DNA of 64,000 nt. Source: Hyphomicrobium sulfonivorans. Lineage in GTDB: Bacteria > Pseudomonadota > Alphaproteobacteria > Rhizobiales > Hyphomicrobiaceae. Made by a program: the position numbers and the translations under genes. The notes beneath the pieces were generated by a model. The model was not told the origin of the DNA, made no database searches, and saw nothing but the letters and a program-made list of their open reading frames with translations. Below are positions 45,284-53,660 of this stretch, one piece after another. How positions within the stretch are numbered: the stretch's first letter is position 1; every line of letters starts with the position of its first letter. The stretch spans positions 124,001 through 188,000 of the forward strand of contig NZ_PZPO01000001.1 of NCBI RefSeq assembly GCF_013306565.1, given 5' to 3'.

Positions 45284-46732
45284 CTAACCGCCCTTCGCCT
45301 TGGGCTGCTCAAGCTCCGGCTTACCGACGATCGTCACAATGAGATTATCGGTGTTGAGCATTCGCTTGGCCACGCGCTTCAGATCATCCAGCGTCACAGC
45401 TTCGATCAGCGCATTACGCTTCTCGATATAGCTGGGATCGAAGTCGTCCATGCGCAGGCCCAGAAGCTGCGTGGCGATCTTCGCGTTGGTGTCGAAACGC
45501 AGCGGATAAGCGCCGGTCAGATAGCTCTTGGCGTTGTCGAGATCTTCCTGCTTCAGATCGCCATCGGCCATCTTCTGCAGTTCCTGACGAATGATATCCA
45601 GCGACTTGCCCATCATGTCGTTGCGCGTTGCAACCCCGCCGGAAAACACTGAGGCATGCCGGAACGGATACACGTAGGTGTAGACGGAATAGGCCAGACC
45701 GCGCTTCTCGCGCACCTCTTCCATCAGCTTGGAGGCAAAGCCGCCGCCGCCGAGGATCTGGTTGAGCACGAACGCCGGGATGAAGTCCGGATCGCGGCGC
45801 GGCATGGCACCCATACCGAACACGGCCACCGACTGCGGCACGTTCATGTCGACCACGTTCTGCTGGGCACCGGCGACAGGATCAGTGATCGAAACAGGTG
45901 CCAGCTCGGCCTTGTCAGGCAGATCGCCGAACACGTCGTCCAGCATCTTGCCGAGCTGTTCCGGCGTGATGTCACCGACAGCAACGACCTTCAGGTTGTC
46001 CTTCGCAAACACGCGCTTGCGATAGGCTTCAAGCTCGGCGCCGGTAATCTTGCCGAGGCTCGTTTCAGTTCCGCTGGCCGGGCGCGCATAAGGGTGGCCC
46101 TTGAATGCAGTCGCATACCATTCGTTCTGCGCAACGCGGTTGGGGTCACGCGCGGCATACGCAAGCGACGCCATCAACTGCTGCTTGATGCGTTCCACCG
46201 CATCAGCATCGAAGCGCGGCTTGGTCAGAGCCAGCTTCAGCATCTCGGTTGCTTCAGGACGATATTCGCTCAGCGTCTCGAAGTTGCCGTAGAAAGCATC
46301 CTTGGCATCTTCGAAGTTCATCCGCATGGAGAGATCTTCCATGCGATCCTGAAACTCGCTCGACTTCAGATCGCCCGCGCCTTCATCCAGCATGGCCGAA
46401 AGGAAGTTCGCGACGCCCTCCTGCCCGTCAGGATCCTGCGCGCTGCCGCCATCGAATGCGAACCGCATCGCCATCATCGGCACTGCGTGCTCTTCAACCA
46501 GCCAGGCTTCAATTCCACCCGGGCTTTTTACTGTCTGAATCTTCATGGCGTTAGCTGGCAAGCTCGTGCTGGCAAAAAATAGAAGGGCAAAAGCGGCGGC
46601 AGACAAAACGGTGGCGCTGCCACTGATCTGGCGGACCGCCGCACGGACGCCATTACTGCAGAACGACAACATCGACAACGGACGACCACTCGCGTGCATA
46701 TCACAGGCCCTCGGCATACTCATCTGATGCAT
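45284..46732 (-). CDS. M16-family protease-like protein without the zinc motif
   Basis: Secreted protein of 482 aa related to processing peptidases (M16B). The signal-like hydrophobic segment is at about residues 43-62 (ends LPANA). At the position of the HxxEH zinc motif it has VANFLSAMLDEGAG, so it lacks the metal-binding His residues. The C-terminal half keeps the substrate-binding region with KRGLAYSVYTYVYPFRH (Arg/Tyr pair). ATG 46732 follows GGAGGAG; a TTG at 46753 overlaps the upstream stop. It is the non-catalytic partner of the M16 protease encoded just upstream, as in mitochondrial alpha/beta processing peptidase. Confidence 0.92.
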   Translation of the reverse strand: MHQMSMPRACDMHASGRPLSMLSFCSNGVRAAVRQISGSATVLSAAAFALLFFASTSLPANAMKIQTVKSPGGIEAWLVEEHAVPMMAMRFAFDGGSAQDPDGQEGVANFLSAMLDEGAGDLKSSEFQDRMEDLSMRMNFEDAKDAFYGNFETLSEYRPEATEMLKLALTKPRFDADAVERIKQQLMASLAYAARDPNRVAQNEWYATAFKGHPYARPASGTETSLGKITGAELEAYRKRVFAKDNLKVVAVGDITPEQLGKMLDDVFGDLPDKAELAPVSITDPVAGAQQNVVDMNVPQSVAVFGMGAMPRRDPDFIPAFVLNQILGGGGFASKLMEEVREKRGLAYSVYTYVYPFRHASVFSGGVATRNDMMGKSLDIIRQELQKMADGDLKQEDLDNAKSYLTGAYPLRFDTNAKIATQLLGLRMDDFDPSYIEKRNALIEAVTLDDLKRVAKRMLNTDNLIVTIVGKPELEQPKAKGG

Positions 46733-46749
46733 ACGCTGCTCCTCCAGGA

Positions 46750-48156
46750 TCAAGAGCGCGTATGGACGGCGGGCTGCTCGGTGCTGCTGCCACCTGCCCC
46801 CTTGCCGTCATCCTCAGCCTCCGGCAGCAACCATCCGGTGACGGAGTTTTTCGCATCGAGATAAGTTGCTGCGGCCTTCTTGACGTCGTCAGCCGTAACC
46901 TTGGCCAACGCATCCGGCCAACCTTCGACATCGGCAACCGTCCGGCCGATCGTCGCCGACCAACCGTAACGCCGGGCCAGAGTGGCCTGATTGTCGCTCT
47001 GATAGATGAAGTCGGCCGTCAGCGATTTCTTCGCACGCTGCAGCTCAAGCTCGGTGACGCCATTCTTGCGCACATCGTCGAGCACTGCATCGACAGCATC
47101 TTCAACCGTCTTCAGATCCTCGTTGCCGGCAACGGCGTAAAGCGAAATGGTGCCGGAATCGAGCGAGCTGCCCGAGTAGCCGCCACGCGCGGTAGCCGCC
47201 ACCTTCTTGTCGACAACCAGCGAGCGATACAGCCGGCTGGTGGCGCCATCGCCAACGATCTTCATCAGCACTTCAAGTGCTTCAGCTTCGCCCGGCTTTC
47301 CGGTCACGTAGCTTGGCACCATGTAATAGCGGTGGAACGACGCGTTACCGGCGCGCGGATCCTTCAGCGTCAGGCGACGCGGCACGGCGTGGGGCGGATC
47401 CTGCGGACGGTTGCGCGTGTCGACGTCGGGGTTCGCGGGAATCTTGCCGTAGGTCTCCTCGGCGAGCTTCTTCACTTCCTCCGGCGTCACGTCGCCCGAC
47501 ACCACAAGGATGGCATTGTTGGGGGCGTAGTAGCGCTTGTAGAATTTGAGCGCATCCTCGCGCGAAAGCTCCGCCATCTCGTGCGCCCAGCCGATGACCG
47601 GAATGCCATACGGATGCGCAAGATACAGCGCTGCACTCATCTGCTCGTCGAGACGGGCTGCGGGGTTGTTGTCGATGCGCGAACGGCGCTCCTCGATGAT
47701 GACCTGACGCTCCGTCGCCACCTCATCATCGGTGAGACGCAGGTTCACCATGCGATCCGCTTCCATCTCCATCAGCGTGCCCAGGCGCTCCTTTGCGATG
47801 CGCTGATGATAAGCAGTCAGATCCTGCCCGGTGAAGGCGTTGTCTTCGCCACCCAGCCGCGAGATGATTTTCGAAAAATCACCCACTGCGATCTTGTCGG
47901 TGGACTTGAACATCAGATGCTCAAGAAAATGCGCGATGCCCGAAGTGCCTTTGGGCTCATCGGCGGAACCGACCTTGTACCAGACCATATGCGTTACGAC
48001 CGGCGCACGATGATCCGGAATGACGATCACTTCCATACCGTTGGAGAGCTTGAACGCGCTGGCACGCGGTGCTGCCGAAGCGGTCTGTGGTGCGAGAGCG
48101 AGCATGAGAAAAACCACCAGAGTGAAGATGGAACGGCTGACGCCGGGCATGTGCAT
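46750..48156 (-). CDS. Zinc-dependent M16-family peptidase
   Basis: Periplasmic or membrane-anchored metallopeptidase of 468 aa. A signal peptide lies at residues 1-27 (ends TASAA). The inverted zinc motif HFLEH is in SGIAHFLEHLMFKSTDKI with the distal Glu in VIIEERRSRIDNNP, so it should be active. ATG 48156 follows GGGGA at eight bases. It precedes the zinc-less partner by 17 bp, forming an operon that encodes a heterodimer. Confidence 0.94.
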   Translation of the reverse strand: MHMPGVSRSIFTLVVFLMLALAPQTASAAPRASAFKLSNGMEVIVIPDHRAPVVTHMVWYKVGSADEPKGTSGIAHFLEHLMFKSTDKIAVGDFSKIISRLGGEDNAFTGQDLTAYHQRIAKERLGTLMEMEADRMVNLRLTDDEVATERQVIIEERRSRIDNNPAARLDEQMSAALYLAHPYGIPVIGWAHEMAELSREDALKFYKRYYAPNNAILVVSGDVTPEEVKKLAEETYGKIPANPDVDTRNRPQDPPHAVPRRLTLKDPRAGNASFHRYYMVPSYVTGKPGEAEALEVLMKIVGDGATSRLYRSLVVDKKVAATARGGYSGSSLDSGTISLYAVAGNEDLKTVEDAVDAVLDDVRKNGVTELELQRAKKSLTADFIYQSDNQATLARRYGWSATIGRTVADVEGWPDALAKVTADDVKKAAATYLDAKNSVTGWLLPEAEDDGKGAGGSSTEQPAVHTRS

Positions 48157-48347
48157 CGATTGATCCCCGATTAGGACCCAAAAGCAAGGAACTAAGGCCA
48201 ATGGCCAACTGTGAAGAGCGGTATTCGCGGTCGATTTGAACAGGACGGCGAATGCCACGCAATCATCTGGCTAGCCACACCGTTGTCAAATGACAACGCG
48301 TTCATCTGATGCATCTCGGCCAACCGCAAGCCACGAGGGATATGCCG

Positions 48348-48376
48348 CTTGAACGCCTATCTCAGCTCACCCATAT
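48348..48376 (+). promoter_or_regulatory. RpoH (sigma-32) promoter for the small heat-shock gene
   Basis: CTTGAA (48348-48353) and CCCATAT (48370-48376) are separated by 16 bases, a close match to the heat-shock consensus CTTGAA-N-CCCATnT. Expected transcription start is about 48382. Confidence 0.75.
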
Positions 48377-48381
48377 CATTG

Positions 48382-48477
48382 ACATCCGGTTGCCGCCTGG
48401 GCGGGGCTGGTGCGTTGGAGGCCAGGGTTAAGGCTCTTGCGGAATATTGGTCGAGGTCGCTTGAGGAAGGACCCGTA
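48382..48477 (+). promoter_or_regulatory. GC-rich 5' leader of the heat-shock gene, candidate RNA thermometer
   Basis: Leader of about 96 nt with at least two stems (CCGCC/GGCGG near 48394-48405 and CTGG/CCAG). A TCTTGC near 48434-48439 can pair, with one mismatch, to the ribosome-binding AGGAAGG (48464-48470). This resembles ROSE-type thermometers before small heat-shock genes of rhizobia, but only by eye. Confidence 0.4.
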
Positions 48478-48906
48478 ATGTCACGGATTTCGCTGCTCTC
48501 CAGCCCCTTTCTCCTGGGCTTTGAAGAGATCGACCGCCTGATCGATCGGGCAACCAAGGGCTCGGCCGACGGCTACCCTCCCTACAACGTTGAGCGCATT
48601 CAGGGCCCGGATGGCGACGCCGACATCCTGCGCATCACGCTCGCAGTGGCCGGGTTCAGCCGCGATCAGCTTGAGATTACCCTGTCCGACAGCCAGCTCA
48701 CCGTCCGCGGCAAGCAGTCGGACGACAAAGCACGCGAGTATCTCTACCGTGGGATCGCAGCGAGACAGTTTACCCGCACGTTCGTGCTGGCCGATGGAAT
48801 CGAGGTAGAGTCTGCTGACCTTTCGGACGGGCTTTTGGCCATAGACCTGAAACGGCTGGAACCCGAACGCCAGGTTCGGACTATCAACATTACCGACAGA
48901 AAATAG
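48478..48906 (+). CDS. Small heat-shock protein, Hsp20 family
   Basis: ATP-independent holdase of 142 aa, IbpA-like. The N-terminal FGF-like segment is SPFLLGFEEIDRLIDRA; the alpha-crystallin domain runs from about 38 to 130 (YNVERIQGPDGDADILRITLAVAGF, LEITLSDSQLTVRGKQ, YLYRGIAARQFTRTFVLADGIEV). AGGAAGG precedes ATG 48478. The frame from 48349 overlaps the promoter. The next gene is DUF1150, its regular alphaproteobacterial partner. Confidence 0.94.
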   Translation: MSRISLLSSPFLLGFEEIDRLIDRATKGSADGYPPYNVERIQGPDGDADILRITLAVAGFSRDQLEITLSDSQLTVRGKQSDDKAREYLYRGIAARQFTRTFVLADGIEVESADLSDGLLAIDLKRLEPERQVRTINITDRK

Positions 48907-49027
48907 TGGGCCACTACGTTTTACCGATTAGCCCTGCCGCAATTTCGCAGTGGGGTCGGGGCCGGGATGTCTGGCCGTCCGCTGCGAAGCGGAATGCACA
49001 GCTCCGGCATGCAGAAGGAGTAGCGTC

Positions 49028-49303
49028 ATGACCGAAGCCGACAAGACCACCTATTACTATCCGCGTCATGTCATGACCGACGACGAGTTTGCTATCCTGG
49101 GTGATGGTGCTGTTGCATACATCAAGACGCTGACGTTCGACGAGGCGACGCGCATGTTTCCGGCCGTCGACGGTCTGCCCCAGGGCATCAACCTGTTCTC
49201 ACTGCATGGCGCCGACGGTACACCGCTTGCCCTGACCGACACCCGGCAGGCCGCAATCGGGCATGCGTTCGACGACGATCTGGAGATCGCGAGCGTGCAC
49301 TAA
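49028..49303 (+). CDS. DUF1150 family protein
   Basis: Protein of 91 aa matching DUF1150: a segment with MTDDEFAILGDGAVAYIKTL and the C-terminal GTPLALTDTRQAAIGHAFDDDLE. Function is unknown, but it is nearly always downstream of an Hsp20 gene in Alphaproteobacteria. AAGGAG precedes ATG 49028. It lies 121 bp after hsp20 and is ended by a terminator. Confidence 0.92.
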   Translation: MTEADKTTYYYPRHVMTDDEFAILGDGAVAYIKTLTFDEATRMFPAVDGLPQGINLFSLHGADGTPLALTDTRQAAIGHAFDDDLEIASVH

Positions 49304-49356
49304 TGAGTGTTTTTCCGGCGCGCTGATCGGCGCCGGTGGACAGTTCGGGACTGTTG

Positions 49357-49386
49357 GAGCTCCGGAGAAATCCGGAGCTCTTTTTG
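49357..49386 (+). terminator. Rho-independent terminator after DUF1150
   Basis: Perfect 10-bp stem GAGCTCCGGA/TCCGGAGCTC with a GAAA tetraloop, followed by a T-run at 49381-49385. Confidence 0.92.
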
Positions 49387-49454
49387 TTTGGGAGTTCAGG
49401 CTGCCGCTTGTGCTGCCTTTTTTCTGGCGCTCGCGGCCAGATCAGCTGCCAGCC

Positions 49455-50438
49455 TCAGGTGCGGTAGCTGGCAAACTGCCCACGGGCGCGGAAGCGCTCC
49501 AGATAGCTCGGCACGATAGCGGCGACACCGGTGGGCGTCGGCACGCCCAGCGCCGTCAGTGTCCGCCCCTCGTCCTTAGCCGCTGCGCTCACCACGTTGT
49601 CGTGTTGCAGCAGCTTCACCTGATCCAGCGTGATCGGGCGCAACGCGTTAGGCAGTGGCCAGGTCAGCGCGGCCTGCACTTTTGCCAGCCAGAACGGAAG
49701 ACGCAGAAAGCCCCGTTCGCGGCCGGTCCATTCCTGCGTCAGCTCCAGGATTTCCTCGAACGACAGCTCATCCGGGCCACCGGCCTCATAGACGGTTCCG
49801 GGCTTGCCTGCGCCTGCCGCAGCGGCCGTGATCGCCGTAGCGATGTCACCCACGAACACCGGCTGGAAGCGCGTGCGCCCACCTCCGATCAGCGGCAACA
49901 GCGGCGACATACGCGCCATGGCTGCAAAGCGATTGAAGAACTGGTCCTCCGGCCCAAAAATCACCGATGGGCGGATGATGATGGCCTCGGGAAACTCTTC
50001 CAGCACCGCAGCCTCGCCCTCAGCCTTGGTGCGGGCATATTGCGACGAGGAATTGATATCGGCGCCGATCGCCGAGATGTGCACGAAATGGCGCACGCCA
50101 GCGGCCTTCGCCGCCCGGGCAATGGCGCGCGGCCCTTCCACGTGCACCGCCCTGAAGGTCTGCTTGCCGCCGCTGGCCAGAATGCCAACCGCGTTCACGG
50201 CCACCTTGGCGCCTGCAAGCGCGCGAGCCACCGATTCTGGATAACGGACATTGGCTTGCACAGGGGCGATCTGGCCCACAAATCCGCCCGTCTGCAGGAA
50301 GCCCGCCAGATCGGGACGGCGGACCGCCGCGCGAACCCGCCAGCCCTGCTTGGCCAGCGCTGTCACCGCATAGCGGCCTACAAACCCCGAACCGCCGAAA
50401 ACAACCGCCAAACCCTGGTCGTCAAGCCGCTCTGCCAT
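49455..50438 (-). CDS. Complex I NDUFA9-like NAD(P)-binding protein
   Basis: Short-chain dehydrogenase-like (atypical SDR) protein of 327 aa. The Rossmann motif VFGGSGFVGRYAVTALAKQGW is at residues 12-32; further family motifs are HISAIGADINSSSQYARTKAEGEAAV (AIGADINSSSQYARTKAEGE) with the YxxxK pair, IIIRPSVIFGPEDQFFNRFA and FQPVFVGDIA. Alphaproteobacterial relatives are counterparts of the NDUFA9 accessory subunit of respiratory complex I. The usual nuo genes are not nearby, so a complex I role is inferred from family alone. Confidence 0.92.
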   Translation of the reverse strand: MAERLDDQGLAVVFGGSGFVGRYAVTALAKQGWRVRAAVRRPDLAGFLQTGGFVGQIAPVQANVRYPESVARALAGAKVAVNAVGILASGGKQTFRAVHVEGPRAIARAAKAAGVRHFVHISAIGADINSSSQYARTKAEGEAAVLEEFPEAIIIRPSVIFGPEDQFFNRFAAMARMSPLLPLIGGGRTRFQPVFVGDIATAITAAAAGAGKPGTVYEAGGPDELSFEEILELTQEWTGRERGFLRLPFWLAKVQAALTWPLPNALRPITLDQVKLLQHDNVVSAAAKDEGRTLTALGVPTPTGVAAIVPSYLERFRARGQFASYRT

Positions 50439-50536
50439 TGTCTTCTCCGTGTGTTCGGTGCCGCGTTACGCCATAGCGCGGATTGCAGAAAAGGGCACGG
50501 GTGTTGAAAGGTCGCGCACAAGCCTCACACGATCGA

Positions 50537-50565
50537 TTGACAAGTGCCGCGACCCCCTCTAACTC
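50537..50565 (+). promoter_or_regulatory. Probable promoter of tRNA-Leu
   Basis: A perfect -35 TTGACA (50537-50542) with a weaker -10 TAACTC 17 bp on (50560-50565). The tRNA starts 12 bases later. Confidence 0.5.
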
Positions 50566-50576
50566 ACCACTCCAGT

Positions 50577-50663
50577 GCCCAGGTGGCGGAATTGGTAGAC
50601 GCACCAGCTTCAGGTGCTGGCGCTCGCAAGGGCGTGGAGGTTCGAGTCCTCTCCTGGGCACCA
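50577..50663 (+). tRNA. tRNA-Leu (anticodon CAG)
   Basis: Complete 87-nt class II tRNA. Acceptor GCCCAGG/CCTGGGC, anticodon stem CCAGC/GCTGG with loop TTCAGGT (anticodon CAG), a long variable arm (GCTCGCAAGGGCG), T-arm with GGTTCGAGTCC and encoded CCA. Confidence 0.97.
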
Positions 50664-51016
50664 CTCTCATCATACATTAAGCTATTGAGATGTATGGGCA
50701 GAAATGTCCGTGCTTGGCCACGGCTGTCGAGGACACGCCCGCCCGGCATTATCCAGCTTTATTTTCCAAATCGAGGCGACGCCAGCGCGCCCTCTCCCGC
50801 TGTACGTCCTGAACAGCAGGCGGTGGCGTGGGTTCCGCGCTCTCGGGACACCCGGCTGGACGATCACAATTTCAAGCCGCTCTTCATAGGCCGCAAAGCC
50901 CGATTGGCCCTCAGCAATTACTCAGGATTGGCTACGACCAACACATCGTCGTAACCGAGCGACGGCCACTGCGGTTTGCCGATGGCTGGTCAGGGCAGGC
51001 AACGAGAGCCTTTATG
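50664..51016. other. Intergenic region after tRNA-Leu
   Basis: No gene supported; short open frames have no ribosome site or similarity. I see no duplicated tRNA end, integrase or terminator. Confidence 0.5.
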
Positions 51017-51778
51017 TCATCGTGTCGGTGCGACATTCCCCGGGTGGATTGTCTTCACGTTTTCATGCTGTGAGCGAATGAAGCTGACGCCGAACACATC
51101 CTCAAGGATGGGCGCATCGTACACTTCCGCCGTGGCTCCGTCAGCGACGATCCGGCCGTCGTTCAGCAGCAGGATACGATCGAAATATCGGAACGCGAGA
51201 TCAATGTCGTGCATCACGACAATGGAAAGCGCAGTACGGCCGTAAGCGCTGAGGCGCTCTACCATCTCAAGCCTGCACCGCGGATCGAGATTTGCCGCCG
51301 GCTCGTCGGCGAGCAACACCGGCGGCGCCGTCGCCAGCACCATCGCCAGCAACACGCGATTGCGCTCACCGCCTGATAGCGTCGACCACCAGCGGTCGCG
51401 CAATGGTTCAATGTCGTGCGTACGCAGAGCGGCATCGAGCGTTCCACGCTGCACCGATGCACGCGATCGTTCGAGAGAGATCTGCATCAGATCCGTGACT
51501 TGGATATCCCAATGCGGATTGAAATGTTGCGGAACATAGCCGATGACACTGGCCCGGCCTGCCGCCGTCATAGAGGAAATCGGCGCGTCGTCGTACGTGG
51601 TCGAGCCGCTCGCCGGGCGTAGCAGTCCGGCGAGAGATTTCAAAAGCGTGGATTTGCCTGCTCCGTTCGGCCCGATAATCGCGATGGATTCGCCACTGCA
51701 GGCAGTGAATGATGCGCCATGCAGCAGCGTACGCGCCTGCAGCCGAACAACAATTTCCTGCGCCTTGAGGGTCACCAT
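51017..51778 (-). CDS. btuD: Cobalamin ABC transporter ATP-binding protein
   Basis: ATPase of 253 aa. Walker A IIGPNGAGKSTLLKSL near residue 33, signature LSGGERNRVLLA, Walker B VLLADEPAANLDPRC and switch His in VVMHDI. It belongs to the FecE/BtuD branch. ATG 51778 overlaps the btuC stop by 7 bp; the longer frame runs through btuC. It is the last gene of btuB-btuF-btuC-btuD under the riboswitch, which makes corrinoid rather than ferric-siderophore import most likely. Confidence 0.93.
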   Translation of the reverse strand: MVTLKAQEIVVRLQARTLLHGASFTACSGESIAIIGPNGAGKSTLLKSLAGLLRPASGSTTYDDAPISSMTAAGRASVIGYVPQHFNPHWDIQVTDLMQISLERSRASVQRGTLDAALRTHDIEPLRDRWWSTLSGGERNRVLLAMVLATAPPVLLADEPAANLDPRCRLEMVERLSAYGRTALSIVVMHDIDLAFRYFDRILLLNDGRIVADGATAEVYDAPILEDVFGVSFIRSQHENVKTIHPGNVAPTR

Positions 51779-52755
51779 TTGCGGCTCCGCGCAAGCAACA
51801 GCAGAAAGAACGGGCCACCCGCCACCGCCGTGACAAGACCGAGCGGAATTTCTGCCGGCGGCAGCGCGGAGCGCGCGATTGCGTCGGCTACGGTTACCAG
51901 TATTGCGCCGATCGCCGCCGACGCGGGAATGACAACACGGTGCAGCGGCCCCAGATGCCAGCGCGCGATATGCGGCGCGGCAAGACCGACGAAACCGACC
52001 AGACCACCGACCGAAACGGAAATGGCCACCGTCGCCGCCGCGACCAGGACCGCGAGCATCACGAAACGATGCACGTCCATTCCGTATGCGGTGGCCATCG
52101 TTTCGCCCAGCCCCAGCCGGTCCAGCCCTGGCGCCAGCGCAATGCATGCGAACAGCGAAACAAGCGTGAGCGCTGCGAGAATGCCAACACCGCCCCACGT
52201 CGGCGTCTGCATGCCGCCCAGCACCCAGCTAAGCACAACCTGCAGGCTGACGGTTTCATCCGACAACGCCAGCATGAGAAAGGATCGCAGCGCGCCAAGC
52301 ACTGCGGAAATGGCAACGCCCGACAGCAGCAGCGTGGGCACATCCAGCGCACCGGCAGTGCGGGCAACGCCGATGACAAGCAGCGTGGCGCCCCAGGCAC
52401 CGAGAAAGGCGAACAACGGCAGCGCGAACGCCTGCGAAAGGCTTAGCGGAACCAGCAGCGCAATGGTGGCACCAAGAGCGGCGCCGCCCGCTGAACCAAG
52501 CAGATAGGGCTCAGCCAACGGATTGCGAAACACGCCCTGAAAAATGGCGCCGCCCAAACCGAGCAACGCGCCAACCAGCAACGCGGCCACCACCCGTGGC
52601 AAACGCCATTCCCGCAACAGCATGGCCTGCATTGACGTGTCGCCCATCGCTGCGTTCAGGACATCGGCGGGAGTTACCCATGTGTGACCGGCACACGCGC
52701 CGAACAACACCGCACCGATCAGCAGCAACGCGAGTGTGCACCAGTATCGCACCAT
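51772..52755 (-). CDS. btuC: Cobalamin ABC transporter permease
   Basis: FecCD-family permease of 327 aa with about ten helices. Motifs: REWRLPRVVAALLVGALLGLGGAIFQGVFRNPLAEPYLLG (RLPRVVAALLVGALLGLGGA, then NPLAEPYLLG), which is typical of BtuC/FecD, and GLVGFVGLAAPHIARWHLG. It starts 5 bp after btuF and overlaps btuD by 7 bp. It should form the membrane channel with BtuD and receive corrinoid from BtuF. Confidence 0.94.
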   Translation of the reverse strand: MVRYWCTLALLLIGAVLFGACAGHTWVTPADVLNAAMGDTSMQAMLLREWRLPRVVAALLVGALLGLGGAIFQGVFRNPLAEPYLLGSAGGAALGATIALLVPLSLSQAFALPLFAFLGAWGATLLVIGVARTAGALDVPTLLLSGVAISAVLGALRSFLMLALSDETVSLQVVLSWVLGGMQTPTWGGVGILAALTLVSLFACIALAPGLDRLGLGETMATAYGMDVHRFVMLAVLVAAATVAISVSVGGLVGFVGLAAPHIARWHLGPLHRVVIPASAAIGAILVTVADAIARSALPPAEIPLGLVTAVAGGPFFLLLLARSRKW

Positions 52756-52760
52756 GCCCG

Positions 52761-53660
52761 TCAGTCGCCCCTCAGGTTGCGTAATTGTCCTGCCAGCCGT
52801 TCGACACCATCAAGTGTGCGTGGGCCGGGTATCAGCCACTCAGCGCGCGAAACAGTCCACGTGCGCCCGCGCTTGATGGCTTCCATCTCGCGCCATCCCG
52901 GTCGCGATATGAGGTCATCCAGATCTTCCTGCTTGCCAGCGTACAATAGCAGGTCGGGATTGGCAGCAAGGATGGCTTCCGGCGACACCTGCGCCAGCGT
53001 ACGCATGCCGACAAGCGCCGGCTCTGTCCCGGCGATGCCCAGCGCATCGCCTGTGTAAGTGTTCGGCCGCGCCACGAGAAGCAGACCGTTACCCAGCTTG
53101 CCCGTAATCATGACAACACGCGGACGCCGCATGTGCTCCGCTCCGGCACGAACGTCGGCAATGCGCTTTTCAAGCCCTTGCGCAACCGCTTCTCCCTCTG
53201 CAGCCCGTCCAGTGGCGCGACCGATGAGACGGATGTTGCCTATCACTTCCGCCATGTTGCGCGACGTGAGCACGACGACCGGAACGCCGAGCCTGCGCAT
53301 GGGCTCAACAAGCTGGTTCGCGGCCTGACGCGCCGGCGTGACGATGACGAGATCTGGGTTTTGCTCAACCACACGGTCGACTGAAAAGCCGAGCCGTCCA
53401 CCAACATGACGTCTCGACGCGATCTCCTCCGGATAGCGCGTCATGGCGTCGATGCCAACGATCCGATCGGCAAGGCCGATGGCGCACACCAGTTCAGTGT
53501 TGGAAGAGAAAATGGTCACGATCCGCTGCGGAGGAGCAGGGATCGTGACGCTGCGACCGAGCGCATCCGTTACCGTAACGGCTTCGGCTCGCAGCGCACT
53601 TGGGACGACTGCGGCCGCAACAAACATCGCGGCCGCAACAATGCCTCTTACCAGCGCCAC
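52761..53660 (-). CDS. btuF: Periplasmic cobalamin-binding protein
   Basis: Substrate-binding protein of 299 aa in the helical-backbone (cluster A-II) family. A signal peptide is visible (VALVRGIVAAAMFVAAAVVP, ending ALRAEA), then VTVTDALGRSVTIPAPPQRIV, a classic opening of BtuF/FepB proteins. The start is uncertain: GTG 53660 (13 bp into btuB) keeps the positively charged signal start, while ATG 53627 is an alternative. Substrate is inferred from the operon and riboswitch. Confidence 0.88.
   Translation of the reverse strand: MALVRGIVAAAMFVAAAVVPSALRAEAVTVTDALGRSVTIPAPPQRIVTIFSSNTELVCAIGLADRIVGIDAMTRYPEEIASRRHVGGRLGFSVDRVVEQNPDLVIVTPARQAANQLVEPMRRLGVPVVVLTSRNMAEVIGNIRLIGRATGRAAEGEAVAQGLEKRIADVRAGAEHMRRPRVVMITGKLGNGLLLVARPNTYTGDALGIAGTEPALVGMRTLAQVSPEAILAANPDLLLYAGKQEDLDDLISRPGWREMEAIKRGRTWTVSRAEWLIPGPRTLDGVERLAGQLRNLRGD

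Noticed and set aside
46762-48174. Plus-strand open frame (470 aa) opposite the M16 peptidase
   Set aside because: Shadow frame rich in His and Arg, typical of antisense reading in GC-rich DNA.
46720-48314. 13-mer TCATCTGATGCAT found at 46720-46732 and 48302-48314
   Set aside because: Too short; one copy is the coding start of an M16 gene, so it is probably chance.
50577-51016. tRNA-Leu as an integration site
   Set aside because: No integrase, no repeat of the tRNA 3' end and ordinary flanking genes.
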